DNA of 39,369 nt, taken from positions 1-39,369 of the forward strand of contig NZ_JAEHFP010000029.1 in NCBI RefSeq assembly GCF_016446475.1, in the 5' to 3' direction. A program made the position numbers and the translations under genes. Below, in pieces: positions 18,501 through 25,487 of this stretch. The notes below the pieces were generated by a model. It made no database searches. It was not told where the DNA came from and was given only the letters and a program-made list of their open reading frames with translations. Origin of the DNA: Paracoccus binzhouensis (GTDB taxonomy: Bacteria > Pseudomonadota > Alphaproteobacteria > Rhodobacterales > Rhodobacteraceae). Within the stretch, counting starts at the first letter, position 1. Each line of letters opens with the position of its first letter.

Positions 18501-19751
18501 CTAGCTGCGCAGCATGGCCAGCAGCCGCGTATCGGCATAGCCGTCGGGCGTCACGCCGCGCGAACGCTGGAAGGCCTTGATCGCCTCGGTCGAGCGGCTG
18601 CCGAGCTTGCCGTCCACGCCGCCGGTGTCGAAGCCCTTGGCCATCAGCAGGCGCTGGATCTCGGCCTTTTCGCTGTTCGACAGCGCGCGGTCGCCGCGCG
18701 GCCAGCTGCCCTGGATGCCGGGCCGGCCGGCGATGGCGTCGCCCAGATAGGCCACCGCCAGCGCATAGCTGTCCGAGGCGTTGTATTTCAGGATGGCGCG
18801 GAAGTTTTCCGTGATCAGGAAGGCCGGGCCGCGCGATCCCGCCGGGGCGAGGATCGAGCCCGAGGGCACCGGCGCGCCGCTGACCGTGCGCACCCCCATC
18901 GCCGCCCATTGGCTGCCGGAATGCTGCACCGACTTGCCGGCATGGTTGAAGTCGAAGCCCGGCGGCAGGATCACCTCGGTCCCCCAGCTCTCGCCGGGCC
19001 GCCAGCCGTTCTGGCGCAGGTAGGATGCCGTCGAGGCCAGCGCGTCGGTCGGGTCATCCGACCAGATGTCGCGGCGGCCGTCGCCGTTGAAATCGACGGC
19101 GTGGGAGAGGAAGGACGAGGGCATGAACTGCGTATGCCCCATGGCCCCGGCCCAGCTGCCGACCATATGGGCGCTGTCCACGTCGCCGGACTGGATGATG
19201 CGCAGCGCCGCCACCAGCTCACCGGCGAAGAATTCGCCGCGCCTGCCGTCATAGGCCAGCGTCGCCAAGGCCGGCACGATCGGGGTGCTGCCGCGGCCGG
19301 CGCCGAAATTCGACTCCATGCCCCAGACCGCCAACACCACCTCGCGCGGGACACCGTAGCGCGATTCGATGGCGGAAAGCGTGCCGGCATATTGCGCCGC
19401 CCTGGATCGGCCGGTCGCGACGCGGGTGCCGATGGCGCCGTCGAGATAGTCCCAGATCGGCTTGGTGAATTCGCTTTGCTTGCGGTCGAGCGCCACGATG
19501 CTGGGCTGGTAATGCGCCCCCGCCATGGCGCTGTCGAAGGTGCCGGGCGAGATTCCGGCCGCCAGCGCGCGCGGGCGGAAGCTTTGCACCCAGTTCTGGA
19601 AGCCGGCCTCGGAGCCCTGCCCGCCCGCCGTGGGCAGGCCGCCGAAATTGCCGCCGAGGCCGCCCGGGCTCTGGTTCAGCGAGACGCCGCAACCGGCAAG
19701 GGCGAGGATCAGCACCGCCGAGGCCGCGATGCGGGAAATGCGTCTGGTCAT
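18501..19751 (-). CDS. Lytic murein transglycosylase (MltB-like lipoprotein)
   Basis: A 416-residue lipoprotein that cleaves the glycan strands of peptidoglycan to form 1,6-anhydro ends. The signal peptide ends in the lipobox LALAGC, so it is likely anchored to a membrane. The SLT_2/MltB domain (about residues 50-320) contains the catalytic Glu146 in VWGMESNFG, then ATLAYDGRR, AGAMGHTQFMPSSF and HAVDFNGDGRRDIW. A C-terminal peptidoglycan-binding domain (about residues 355-416) has IQRLLMAKGFDTGGVDGKLG. Length and order match MltB/transglycosylase-B family proteins of Rhodobacterales. The ribosome site is weak. It follows a small hypothetical gene on the same strand by 89 bases. Confidence 0.93.
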   Translation of the reverse strand: MTRRISRIAASAVLILALAGCGVSLNQSPGGLGGNFGGLPTAGGQGSEAGFQNWVQSFRPRALAAGISPGTFDSAMAGAHYQPSIVALDRKQSEFTKPIWDYLDGAIGTRVATGRSRAAQYAGTLSAIESRYGVPREVVLAVWGMESNFGAGRGSTPIVPALATLAYDGRRGEFFAGELVAALRIIQSGDVDSAHMVGSWAGAMGHTQFMPSSFLSHAVDFNGDGRRDIWSDDPTDALASTASYLRQNGWRPGESWGTEVILPPGFDFNHAGKSVQHSGSQWAAMGVRTVSGAPVPSGSILAPAGSRGPAFLITENFRAILKYNASDSYALAVAYLGDAIAGRPGIQGSWPRGDRALSNSEKAEIQRLLMAKGFDTGGVDGKLGSRSTEAIKAFQRSRGVTPDGYADTRLLAMLRS

Positions 19752-19840
19752 TCTGCCTGTCCGTTCCGTTGCTCGTTCATGGGCTTTTCTTCTGGTTGCG
19801 GCCAGTCTAGCCCAGCCCGGCGCGGCTGGATAGGGGCCGA

Positions 19841-20173
19841 TCAGGCGTCGCCTTCCTCATCCCCATCGCCGTAAAGCGGCTCCATCTGCGCCACGATCAC
19901 CGCGTTCTCGTTGAGCGCCCGGTCCATCAGGGCGCGCTCCTCCTCGGGGATCTCGTGGCCCTCGGCCAGCCGTTCGTCGATGCTGCCATGGCCGGTGACC
20001 TCGATGGGCGCCAGCCCGGCCTGTTTCAGGATGGCGACGGTTTCGCGCACCGCCTCCTCCTCGGTCGTGCCCGAGGCGTAGCAGACCAGCGCCGCGCCGC
20101 TGGCGCCTTCGGGCAGGCCGTCATCCGCGGCGCGGCCGACCTCGACCAGAAGCGTGTAGACCTGCTGGGCCAT
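19841..20173 (-). CDS. Hypothetical protein, 110 residues
   Basis: A small soluble, acidic protein with no signal or membrane segment. It opens MAQQVYTLLVEVG, has a central TEEEAVRETVAILKQAG helix and ends in an acidic tail (YGDGDEEGDA). The alternation of a strand-like start, helix and strand suggests a small alpha/beta fold, but I recognise no family and give no function. AAGGA lies seven bases before the ATG. It is divergent from the disrupted ybaK-type gene across 55 bases and is probably co-transcribed with the mltB-like gene downstream. Confidence 0.7.
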   Translation of the reverse strand: MAQQVYTLLVEVGRAADDGLPEGASGAALVCYASGTTEEEAVRETVAILKQAGLAPIEVTGHGSIDERLAEGHEIPEEERALMDRALNENAVIVAQMEPLYGDGDEEGDA

Positions 20174-20228
20174 GGCTTTTCCTTGCTGCATTTTCGCGTC
20201 ATATCGCCCGAAACCGGAGGGAGAGACA

Positions 20229-20697
20229 ATGAGCAAGAGCTTGAAGCGGGTGCAATCGGCGCTGCAGGCGGCCGGGCTTGCCGTCGAGATCCGTGAGACC
20301 GACGACAGCGCCCGCACCGCCGAGGGTGCGGCGGCCGCGGTCGGCTGCGCAGTCGACCAGATCGCCAAGTCGATCATCTTCCGCGGCGAGACGACCGGCC
20401 ATGTCGTGCTGTTCCTGACCGCCGGCGGCAACCGTCGATCCGGCCAAGGCAACGACGCTGGCGGGGCAGAGCCTCGGCAAGGCCGATGCGGACCTGATCC
20501 GGGCCGAGACCGGCTTCGCCATCGGCGGGGTCGCGCCGGTCGGGCATCTGCGGCAGGTCCAGGCCTGGCTGGATCCGCGCCTGCTGGATTTCGAGACGGT
20601 CTGGGCGGCGGCCGGGACGCCGCGCCACGTCTTCGCCATCGCGCCGGAGGATCTGGTCCGCATCACCGGGGCGAAACAGGCGGATTTCACCGCCTGA
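20229..20697 (+). pseudogene. YbaK/ProX-type aminoacyl-tRNA deacylase, frame-disrupted
   Basis: Family members hydrolyse mischarged tRNAs (for example Cys- or Ala-tRNA(Pro)). The first frame (from 20229) reads MSKSLKRVQSALQAAG, DDSARTAEGAAAAVG, QIAKSIIFRG and VVLFLTAGGN, then loses homology. From 20434 another frame resumes with VDPAKATTLAGQSLGKAD, FAIGGVAPVGHL, ETVWAAAGTPRHVFA and a stop at 20695-20697. Two bases appear to be missing at about 20433-20434 (a CG lost from CCGCGTC would explain it), restoring a 156-residue protein of normal length. No slippery sequence is seen. Either the gene is a recent pseudogene or the base calls are wrong; both halves are otherwise undamaged. Confidence 0.88.
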
Positions 20698-20713
20698 ATT
20701 TTACCGCCTAACC

Positions 20714-20740
20714 TGAAAAGGGGCGGGAAACCCCGCCCCG
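20714..20740 (-). terminator. Terminator after the GlsB/YeaQ-type gene
   Basis: Stem GGGGCGGG/CCCGCCCC with a 4-base loop; read leftward it is followed by TTTTC. It lies seven bases past the minus-strand stop and may also serve the convergent ybaK remnant. Confidence 0.7.
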
Positions 20741-20746
20741 CTTTCG

Positions 20747-20998
20747 CTATCCGGCCACCGCGCGGTAAAGCCAGATCAGCACCACCGCGCCGATCAGCCC
20801 GGCGACGCCCTGCGCAAGCCAGCTGCCGGCCTGGGCGTTCAGCCCGACCAGGCCCAGAAGCGCATTGCCGACGATGGCGCCGACGATGCCCAGGATGACG
20901 TTGAGGATGATCCCCGTATCCGCCTTCATGATGCTGCTGGCGATCCAGCCCGCAAGACCGCCGACGATGATCGCGGCCAGCCAACCCAAACCCTGCAT
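20747..20998 (-). CDS. GlsB/YeaQ/YmgE family small membrane protein
   Basis: An 83-residue protein with three hydrophobic helices (about residues 3-22, 28-50 and 60-80) and the family pattern: GLAGWIASSIMKAD near the start, GIILNVILGIVGAIVGNALLG in the middle and IGAVVLIWLYRAV at the end. These transglycosylase-associated or stress-response membrane proteins occur widely; the molecular role is unknown. GGAG lies seven bases before ATG at 20998; in-frame ATGs further upstream lack a site. It lies downstream of dapD on the same strand, separated by a 106-base gap that holds a perfect palindrome. Confidence 0.9.
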   Translation of the reverse strand: MQGLGWLAAIIVGGLAGWIASSIMKADTGIILNVILGIVGAIVGNALLGLVGLNAQAGSWLAQGVAGLIGAVVLIWLYRAVAG

Positions 20999-21061
20999 GT
21001 GAAACTCCGCTTTCAGGATACCTGTCGGGGTTGAACGCAGCACCGGCGCTTGGGTTTCACG

Positions 21062-21087
21062 CCGGACTCACGCGCGGGTGAGTCCGG
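21062..21087. repeat. Perfect palindrome between dapD and the GlsB-type gene
   Basis: CCGGACTCAC and GTGAGTCCGG form a perfect 10-bp stem around a 6-base loop. It lies 17 bases after the dapD stop. There is no T-run on either side, so it is a weak terminator candidate, or a 3'-end stabilising hairpin or operator for the downstream gene. Confidence 0.5.
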
Positions 21088-21104
21088 TGCAGGGCTGCAA
21101 CAGG

Positions 21105-21929
21105 TCAGTCGCGCAGCAGCTCGTTGATCGAGGTCTTGGAGCGGGTCTGCGCATCGACGCGCTTCACGATCACCGCGCAATACAGGTTCACGCCGTTCTT
21201 CGAGGGCATCGAGCCGGCGACTACCACCGAGCCCGCCGGCACCTCGCCATACATGACCTCGCCGGTCTCGCGGTCGACGATCTTGGTGGACTTGCCGATG
21301 AAGACCCCCATGCCCAGGACCGAGCCCTCGCGGACGATGCAGCCCTCGACCACCTCGGACCGGGCGCCGATGAAACAGTTGTCCTCGATGATGGTCGGGC
21401 CGGCCTGCATCGGCTCCAGCACGCCGCCGATGCCGACGCCGCCCGACAGGTGCACGTTCTTGCCGATCTGCGCGCAAGAGCCGACGGTGGCCCAGGTATC
21501 GACCATGGTGCCCTCGTCGACATAGGCGCCCAGGTTCACGAAGCTGGGCATCAGCACCACGCCCCTGGCGATATAGGCCGAGCGGCGCACGACGCAGTTC
21601 GGCACGGCGCGGAAGCCGGCGGCCTGCCATTGCGCCTGGCCCCAATGCGCGAATTTGCTGTCCACCTTGTCCCACCAGGTGCCGCCCTGCGGCCCGCCGG
21701 CATGGATCTCCATGTCCTTCAGGCGGAAGCCCAGCAGCACCGCCTTTTTCGCCCATTGATTGACGTGCCAGTCCTGGCCGCGCTTTTCGGCCACGCGCAG
21801 CGCACCCTTGTCCAGCGCCTCCAGCGTCGCCTCGACGGCGTCGCGCGTCTCGCCCCTGGTGGCGGGCGTGATCTGGTCGCGGATCTCCCAGGCGGATTCG
21901 ATGGCGGCTTCAAGGGCGTCATTCGACAT
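21105..21929 (-). CDS. dapD: 2,3,4,5-tetrahydropyridine-2,6-dicarboxylate N-succinyltransferase
   Basis: A 274-residue DapD, which succinylates tetrahydrodipicolinate in the succinylase branch of diaminopimelate/lysine synthesis. The N-terminal helical domain ([15 protein letters not shown], to about residue 100) is followed by a left-handed beta-helix of hexapeptide repeats from about residue 105 to 250 ([51 protein letters not shown]). It ends with the C-terminal [10 protein letters not shown]. Length matches the family exactly. AGAGG precedes the ATG. It is divergent from the LOG-family gene over 94 bases; no other dap genes are in the window. Confidence 0.97.
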   Translation of the reverse strand: MSNDALEAAIESAWEIRDQITPATRGETRDAVEATLEALDKGALRVAEKRGQDWHVNQWAKKAVLLGFRLKDMEIHAGGPQGGTWWDKVDSKFAHWGQAQWQAAGFRAVPNCVVRRSAYIARGVVLMPSFVNLGAYVDEGTMVDTWATVGSCAQIGKNVHLSGGVGIGGVLEPMQAGPTIIEDNCFIGARSEVVEGCIVREGSVLGMGVFIGKSTKIVDRETGEVMYGEVPAGSVVVAGSMPSKNGVNLYCAVIVKRVDAQTRSKTSINELLRD

Positions 21930-22023
21930 GGTCTGGCCTCTCTCGGGTGGAAACTGTTGCCCAAGGGCTATAAGCCGGGGGCTGCGGCCGCGCAATGTGC
22001 GGCAGTTCGTGCCAGAGGTTTGG

Positions 22024-22851
22024 ATGAGAGAAGAAGACGACCGCCACCATCCGTTTCGCGACAGCCAGCAGGACGTGGCGGTCGCCCGCACCCTGCCCGA
22101 CACGCCCCAGACCCGGGCCCCGGCCTATCGGCTGGCCTTCACCGACAACGAATTCCTGCTGCGCGAGGAGCTGCGCCCGGTGCGGCTGCAGCTGGAGCTG
22201 CTGAAGCCGCAGATGATCATGGATGCACGCGGCATCCGCTCGACCATCGTCATGTTCGGCGGCTCGCGGATCCCGGCGCCCGGGCAGCGCGAGACGGCGC
22301 GCACCCCGACCCTGGCCGCGCTGTCGCATTACTACGAGGAAGCACGCCGCTTCGCCCGGATGATGACCGAGCGCAGCCTGGACAGCTATGGCGCCGAGAA
22401 CGTCATCTGCACCGGCGGCGGCCCCGGGGTGATGGAGGCCGGCAACCTGGGCGCGCACGAGGCCGGCGGCATCTCGATCGGCCTGTCCATCGTCCTGCCG
22501 CACGAGCAGGCGCCGAATGCCTATGTGACGCCGGACCTGTGCTTCAACTTCCACTATTTCGCCATCAGGAAGATGCATTTCCTGATGCGCGCCCGCGCGG
22601 TGACCGTGTTCCCCGGCGGCTTCGGCACCCTGGATGAGACCTTCGAGGCGCTGACCCTGATCCAGACCGGCCGCATGAAGCGGGTGCCCTTCATCCTGTT
22701 CGGGCCGGAATTCTGGCACCAGGTCATCAACTGGCAGGCCCTGGCCGATGCCGGCACTATCAGCCCCGAGGACCTGCAGCTGATGAGCTTCGTCGAGACC
22801 GCGGACGAGGCGGTCGAGATCATCGACAAATGGGTGACCCCCTGCCCTTGA
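22024..22851 (+). CDS. LOG family protein (TIGR00730-type Rossmann fold)
   Basis: A 275-residue member of the LOG/lysine-decarboxylase-like family. Related enzymes are cytokinin riboside 5'-monophosphate phosphoribohydrolases or nucleotide 5'-monophosphate nucleosidases. The two signatures are present: [11 protein letters not shown] (about residues 127-137) and [11 protein letters not shown] (about residues 197-207), with [10 protein letters not shown] opening the Rossmann fold. It is longer than the plant-like LOG proteins because of a 70-residue N-terminal extension and a C-terminal helix ending DKWVTPCP, as in the longer bacterial subgroup. Activity on cytokinins is not implied. AGAGG precedes the start. 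The 3' end appears to have been duplicated in the following intergenic region. Confidence 0.88.
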   Translation: MREEDDRHHPFRDSQQDVAVARTLPDTPQTRAPAYRLAFTDNEFLLREELRPVRLQLELLKPQMIMDARGIRSTIVMFGGSRIPAPGQRETARTPTLAALSHYYEEARRFARMMTERSLDSYGAENVICTGGGPGVMEAGNLGAHEAGGISIGLSIVLPHEQAPNAYVTPDLCFNFHYFAIRKMHFLMRARAVTVFPGGFGTLDETFEALTLIQTGRMKRVPFILFGPEFWHQVINWQALADAGTISPEDLQLMSFVETADEAVEIIDKWVTPCP

Positions 22852-22902
22852 CGGGCGTGCCGTGGGCTGCTGCCTTGCGCCCTGTCGCAAGGTCGCATCG
22901 GC

Positions 22903-22966
22903 CGTGACCTTGGCGAAGCGGCCCCATCGGGGCTCGAGCATCGGCCGATGGCGGTTCCCTCTGCCG
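22903..22966 (+). repeat. Possible third decayed copy of LOG gene 3' end (weak)
   Basis: GACC..GGCGAAGCGG and GAGCATCGGCCGATGGCGG followed by CCCTCTGCC recall the last 60 bases of the LOG gene, but an 11-base insertion is needed. This copy is less certain than the two after it. Confidence 0.3.
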
Positions 22967-23005
22967 CAGCCAGCCGCACACGGGGGCGGCGCCTTTCAGC
23001 GCGGT

Positions 23006-23112
23006 GCCGGCTGTGCATCATCGGCCCGGAAGGTCCGGGACTGATAGGCCTTGTCGAGACCGCGGGCGGGCCGTCGACAGATGGGCGACGCCCACTCCCT
23101 GACGAGCGCGCC
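23006..23112 (+). repeat. Decayed copy of LOG gene 3' end, copy B
   Basis: Matches 22750-22860. It keeps a readable C-terminus: LVETAG, then VDRWATPTP and TGA, against [15 protein letters not shown] and TGA in the intact gene, with an internal deletion of about 14 bases. Even the bases after the stop agree (CGAGCGCGCCG against CGGGCGTGCCG). Confidence 0.65.
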
Positions 23113-23160
23113 GCAGGCTCGGCCTTTTAGGCTCGCCTCGGCGGCGCATTGCGGCAGCGT

Positions 23161-23262
23161 CAGCCGGTCCAGGCATTGTCAGCCCCGAGGATACGGGCGG
23201 ATGAGCCTTGTCGTGGCGGCGGACAAGGCGTCGAGAGCATCGGCCGGGGGCACCCCCGGCCC
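23161..23262 (+). repeat. Decayed copy of LOG gene 3' end, copy C
   Basis: From GGCATTGTC at 23172, about 75 bases align with 22753-22827 at roughly 75% identity by hand, including an identical TCAGCCCCGAGGA and a shared GATGAGC. Single-base deletions break the frame. Together with copy B it fills much of the gene-free stretch 22852-23308, in which no other gene, RNA or terminator is seen. Confidence 0.65.
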
Positions 23263-23308
23263 GCCCGCAGCCTTGAAGCGCCATTGCCGGGAAGGCGGAC
23301 GGCACCCG

Positions 23309-23836
23309 CTATTTCGGCCACCAGGCGATGAAATCATGCGGCCCGACGCTGACCGGCGGGCCGCCAGAGCGGCGCCGTCTCGCCAAGTCGGGGGCGAATT
23401 GCTGCGCCTGGGCCACGCCCTCGCGATAGATCGCATAGGTCAGTTCGGGGCGCATCTCGGGCTCGGGCTGGTCCTCGACAGCGCGCACGACGATGGTGCC
23501 GCGCCTCAGTGCGCGCAGGAATGCCTCGTCATCGCCATAGATCGCGGTCAGGAACTTGATCACCCGGGCGCGGAACACCGCCCGGTCCTGCGGGCTGTCG
23601 GCATCCCCGGCAGCGGGCCGGACCGGCGCCTGCAACTTGCGGCCGCCGGTCCCGGCCTGGCGGGCCTGGCCGATGCCGTCGCGGCCCAGCCGCACATCCT
23701 CGCTGGCCGGGGCAGTTTCCTCGACCGGCGGCAGGCGGGGCGGCGCCTGGGCGACAAGCGGGGCCTCGGCGGTTCTGGCGGCGGGGGCCGCGGCGGGGCC
23801 CGCCAGGCTCTGGATCTGGTTGGCGACGGGAATCAT
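23309..23836 (-). CDS. Hypothetical protein, 175 residues
   Basis: No family recognised. The N-terminal 75 residues are rich in Ala, Pro and Gln (QIQSLAGPAAAPAARTAEAP) and probably disordered. The C-terminal half (about residues 85-175) looks folded, with FRARVIKFLTAIYGDDEAFL, a helix-rich middle and a conserved-looking end VSVGPHDFIAWWPK. There is no signal peptide or clear membrane segment. The ribosome site is weak, but TATGAT (on the minus strand, 23870-23875) lies about 35 bases upstream and could be a -10 box. It lies downstream of rlmH on the same strand, 120 bases away, and probably has its own promoter. Confidence 0.6.
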   Translation of the reverse strand: MIPVANQIQSLAGPAAAPAARTAEAPLVAQAPPRLPPVEETAPASEDVRLGRDGIGQARQAGTGGRKLQAPVRPAAGDADSPQDRAVFRARVIKFLTAIYGDDEAFLRALRRGTIVVRAVEDQPEPEMRPELTYAIYREGVAQAQQFAPDLARRRRSGGPPVSVGPHDFIAWWPK

Positions 23837-23956
23837 GCTGCACCCGGAGACTGGTTATGGAACGATCCCATCATAACCGGAAAAGCCGGATCTTCACCGG
23901 CACGCCGCCGGAATAGCGCCTAAAATCTTAACGGTTCCGGAGGCTTTGCCCGGTTC

Positions 23957-24424
23957 TCATTCCCGGTGATACGGGCTGCCGGCCAGGATGGTGGTGGCGC
24001 GGTAGATCTGCTCGGCCAGCATGACCCGGACCAGCATATGCGGCCAGACCATGCGGCCGAAGCTGATGGCCAGGTCGGCGCGGTCGCGCAAGGCCGGGTC
24101 GATGCCGTCCGCGCCGCCGATGACGAAGGCCACGTCGCGGGCCTGGTCGCGCCAGCCGGCGATCCGCGCGGCCAATTCCGGCGAGGACAGCATCTGGCCG
24201 CGTTCGTCCAGCACGACGGTCGCGGCGCCTTCGGGAATGGCCTTCAAGAGCAGCGGCGCCTCGGCGGCCATGCCGCCGCCGCGCCTGTCCTCGACCTCGG
24301 CCAGGGTGACGGGGGGCAGGCCCAGGCTGCGGCCCGCCTTGGCGTGGCGGTCGAGGTAATCGGCGATCAGCTTCGCCTCGGGGCCTTGCCGCAGCCGCCC
24401 GACCGCGGCAATGACCATGCGCAT
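23957..24424 (-). CDS. rlmH: 23S rRNA pseudouridine(1915) N3-methyltransferase RlmH
   Basis: A 155-residue SPOUT methyltransferase that methylates pseudouridine 1915 in helix 69 of 23S rRNA on assembled ribosomes. It has the family length exactly. Marks are VGRLRQGPEAKLIADYLDR, VVLDERGQMLSSPE, the knot loop VAFVIGGADGID, AISFGRMVWPHMLVRVML, and the C-terminal EQIYRATTILAGSPYHRE. The start MRMVIAAVG lies one base after the rsfS stop, so the genes are coupled; a second in-frame ATG two codons later is possible. The rsfS-rlmH pair is conserved in many bacteria and ties two late ribosome functions together. Confidence 0.95.
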   Translation of the reverse strand: MRMVIAAVGRLRQGPEAKLIADYLDRHAKAGRSLGLPPVTLAEVEDRRGGGMAAEAPLLLKAIPEGAATVVLDERGQMLSSPELAARIAGWRDQARDVAFVIGGADGIDPALRDRADLAISFGRMVWPHMLVRVMLAEQIYRATTILAGSPYHRE

Positions 24425-24425
24425 C

Positions 24426-24881
24426 CTAGTTCCGGCTGTCGCGGGCCTCTTCGGCCGCGTGATCGGCGCGCATCCGCTCCAGCGTCGCCGAGCGCAGTGC
24501 GTCGGCGGGCATCCACATCTTTTCCAGCTGGTAGAATTCGCGCACTTCGGGGCGGAAGACATGGACGATCACGTCGTCGGTGTCGATCAGCACCCAATCG
24601 CCGGTCTCCTTGCCCTCGATGCGGGCGGAGCGGCCGGTCTGCTGCTTCAGGCGCTCGACCAGCTTCTCGGCGATCGAGGCCACCTGGCGCGCGTTGCGGC
24701 CCGAGGCGATCACCATGTGATCGGCCATGGCCGAACGGCCGCGCAAGTCGATGGTCACGACTTCCTCGGCCTTGTCGTCGTCGAGAGAGGCTAGAATGCG
24801 GGCCAGTAGCTGATCGCTCGTCAGCCCGGGCTCCGCGGTGGTCGCAGCCGGCGCAGGGGCCGGCGAGACGAAATTGGACAG
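24426..24881 (-). CDS. rsfS: Ribosomal silencing factor RsfS (start uncertain)
   Basis: RsfS binds ribosomal protein L14 and blocks subunit joining when nutrients are short. The conserved domain is complete only if translation begins upstream of the first standard start codon: LLARILASLDDDKAEEVV, part of the family's first helix, precedes the GTG at 24758. The remainder follows: TIDLRGRSAMADHMVIASG, VERLKQQTGRSARIEG, DWVLIDTDDVIVHVF and FYQLEKMW. No ATG, GTG or TTG exists in frame between that GTG and a stop at 24897-24899. A CTG at 24881 has GGAGG eight bases upstream and yields a 151-residue protein starting SNFVSPAPAP. Alternatively a one-base insertion separates ATG 24900 from this frame. 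Confidence 0.88.
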   Translation of the reverse strand: MSNFVSPAPAPAATTAEPGLTSDQLLARILASLDDDKAEEVVTIDLRGRSAMADHMVIASGRNARQVASIAEKLVERLKQQTGRSARIEGKETGDWVLIDTDDVIVHVFRPEVREFYQLEKMWMPADALRSATLERMRADHAAEEARDSRN

Positions 24882-24928
24882 GGGTTCATCCTCCGGTCAT
24901 CGCGCCGATCTCCCCCGGCGCAGGGGCC

Positions 24929-24961
24929 CTTATAATGTAGCACGGAATCGCGGCTGCTCAA
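24929..24961 (-). promoter_or_regulatory. Probable promoter for rsfS-rlmH
   Basis: On the minus strand TTGAGC (24961-24956) and TACATT (24939-24934) are 16 bases apart; an overlapping TATAAG at 24934-24929 is an alternative -10. The leader to the possible start codons is short, 25-50 bases. Confidence 0.45.
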
Positions 24962-25191
24962 TCCGGCGGCGGCGGATTTCTGGACGCGTCCCGGGGCAGG
25001 CAGGCCGCAAGCGGCAGATTTCCGGCGTGATCCGGGCATTTGACCAGCCCGGCCGGCCAGACCAGGGGCCGGCTTTCCAGCTGCGCCAGTTCCCGCGCCC
25101 GTTCGGCCGGCGTATGCGCCAGATAGACCGCCAGGGTGAAGGCTGCGACCCCGAACAGCGGCAGCGCCCGCAGGATGAAGCGAATCAGCAT
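24958..25191 (-). CDS. Hypothetical one-helix membrane protein, 77 residues
   Basis: A short protein starting MLIRFILRALPLFGVAAF, with one hydrophobic helix at about residues 5-25 that could be an uncleaved anchor or signal. A hydrophilic part follows, with two Cys (LVKCPDHAG and LAACLPRD) and a Pro-rich end. The two cysteines could form a disulfide if the tail is periplasmic. I recognise no family. AAGGA lies seven bases before the chosen ATG at 25191; an in-frame upstream extension is unlikely to be translated. It is divergent from the leuC leader and lies directly upstream of the rsfS promoter. Confidence 0.65.
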   Translation of the reverse strand: MLIRFILRALPLFGVAAFTLAVYLAHTPAERARELAQLESRPLVWPAGLVKCPDHAGNLPLAACLPRDASRNPPPPD

Positions 25192-25271
25192 GATCGGTCC
25201 TTTCCGTATCCCTTGGCCGGAAAGATAGGCAGCATTCTTCAAGATGGAATTAACAGCCCCGTGTGGCGATA

Positions 25272-25300
25272 TTGAATACAGGGTCAATTCGGCGTAATAC
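25272..25300 (+). promoter_or_regulatory. Strong sigma-70-like promoter upstream of leuC
   Basis: TTGAAT at 25272-25277 and TAATAC at 25295-25300 are separated by exactly 17 bases, the best promoter match in the window. Transcription would start about 25307, immediately before an ATG at 25308 and 180 bases before leuC. Confidence 0.7.
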
Positions 25301-25307
25301 TGCCCGC

Positions 25308-25400
25308 ATGCGAGGATTCGTCTATTTCGACATTCACGACCGCGCCCGCCTGCCGGGCCGGTTCTACGGCGAAAGCCTGTCCGTCACCGCGCGACTTTGA
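25308..25400 (+). CDS. Possible leaderless 30-residue leader peptide of leuC
   Basis: The ATG lies seven bases beyond the -10 box, so the message would start at or next to it. The peptide begins MRGFVYFDIHDRARLP and ends LSVTARL. It has only four scattered leucines, unlike classical leuL attenuator peptides. Downstream, GCCTGCG (25412-25418) can pair with CGCAGGC (25429-25435), or GCCGCA (25427-25432) with TGCGGC (25436-25441), two mutually exclusive hairpins. It may be a regulatory ORF or chance. Confidence 0.25.
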   Translation: MRGFVYFDIHDRARLPGRFYGESLSVTARL

Positions 25401-25487
25401 CGGGTGACGGCGCCTGCGCGCGCCCTGCCGCAGGCTGCGGCATCCCCTCTCCGAATTCCCAGCTAGTCTTCCAGAAAAGAGACAGCC

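Noticed and set aside
18432..19874. Plus-strand 480-codon open frame opposite the mltB-like gene
   Set aside because: Shadow of the transglycosylase lipoprotein gene; it also runs through the bidirectional terminator.
20400..20440. Programmed ribosomal frameshift in the ybaK-type gene
   Set aside because: No slippery heptamer, stimulatory hairpin or internal Shine-Dalgarno was seen at the junction; a small deletion or base-call error is simpler.
23018..23305. Possible 95-residue minus-strand gene in the stretch after the LOG gene
   Set aside because: Arg-rich with no ribosome site, and it is antisense to the decayed LOG 3' copies, which explain the sequence better.
25308..25487. Classical leuL attenuator upstream of leuC
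   Set aside because: The short ORF has only scattered leucine codons and the hairpins lack a T-run, so it does not meet the pattern; it is kept only as a low-confidence leader.
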